From contig JAADDG010000133.1 in assembly GCA_013154075.1 (NCBI GenBank), positions 1 to 5,475 on the forward strand: a DNA stretch of 5,475 bases, read 5' to 3'. Position 1 is the stretch's first letter; every line of letters begins with the position of its first letter. The position numbers and the translations under genes were made by a program. Origin of the DNA: Campylobacterota bacterium. Its GTDB lineage: Bacteria; Campylobacterota; Campylobacteria; Campylobacterales; JAADDG01. This document shows positions 5,421 to 5,475 of this stretch, piece after piece. A model generated the notes under the pieces. That model was given only the letters and a program-made list of their open reading frames with translations, did no database searches and was not told the DNA's origin.

Positions 5421-5475
5421 AGCAACAATGATAAGTTAAAGAGCCGAAATTTAGGTATTTGTATTGTAGCGCCTC
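5421..5475 (-). promoter_or_regulatory. Leader-proximal flank of the CRISPR array, partial
   Basis: The array stops cleanly after a perfect repeat at 5420. No further repeat follows where one would be due (about 5452-5463), so this is flank rather than spacer. Under minus-strand transcription it is the leader. TACAAT on the minus strand (5463-5468) is a candidate -10 box that would start the pre-crRNA roughly 35 nt before the first repeat. The leader continues beyond the window; I see no gene in these 55 bases. Confidence 0.55.

Overview
The window looks like a chromosomal segment of a Campylobacterota (epsilonproteobacterial) organism. The order rplU-rpmA-obg-proB on one strand is the arrangement known from Campylobacter and its relatives. 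The promoters also fit that phylum: clear -10 boxes, T-rich upstream tracts and no obvious -35. Genus cannot be fixed from the sequence; a large CRISPR array beside a nucleotidyltransferase/HEPN pair would suit a vent or thermophilic lineage, but that is only a guess.

Layout. Everything recognisable reads on the minus strand, from right to left. At the far right (5421-5475) is a partial CRISPR leader with a possible -10 box. Next comes a CRISPR array (3416-5420) with 28 repeats of 36 nt, 27 of them identical, and 27 spacers of 31-43 nt; the leftmost repeat is degenerate. About 100 nt further on is a two-gene MNT-HEPN module (3314-2597), a minimal nucleotidyltransferase overlapping a HEPN-domain protein by 11 nt. 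After a 90-nt gap with a promoter comes the housekeeping cluster: rplU (L21), rpmA (L27), obg (GTPase) and proB (glutamate 5-kinase). proB runs off the left edge.

How the parts relate. L21 and L27 are 50S ribosomal proteins, and Obg is a GTPase acting in large-subunit maturation. proB begins inside the end of obg and is probably translationally coupled to it, although its role is proline synthesis. A weak hairpin and a separate -10 box between rpmA and obg suggest obg-proB can be transcribed independently. The MNT-HEPN pair has toxin-antitoxin architecture, but the HEPN protein lacks the RX4-6H RNase motif.

The CRISPR array is the most interesting part. Read on the minus strand, its repeat ends in ATTGAGAC, close to the ATTGAAAC/G crRNA handle of type I and III systems. 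The degenerate repeat on the left and the leader on the right agree with that direction. By hand translation, about 18 of 27 spacers look like protein-coding sense sequence on the plus strand and about 4 on the minus strand. Most crRNAs would therefore be antisense to the presumed target mRNAs, as an RNA-targeting type III system needs. Several spacers contain inverted repeats, including a perfect 12-bp one. No cas gene lies in the window, so the CRISPR type is inferred only.
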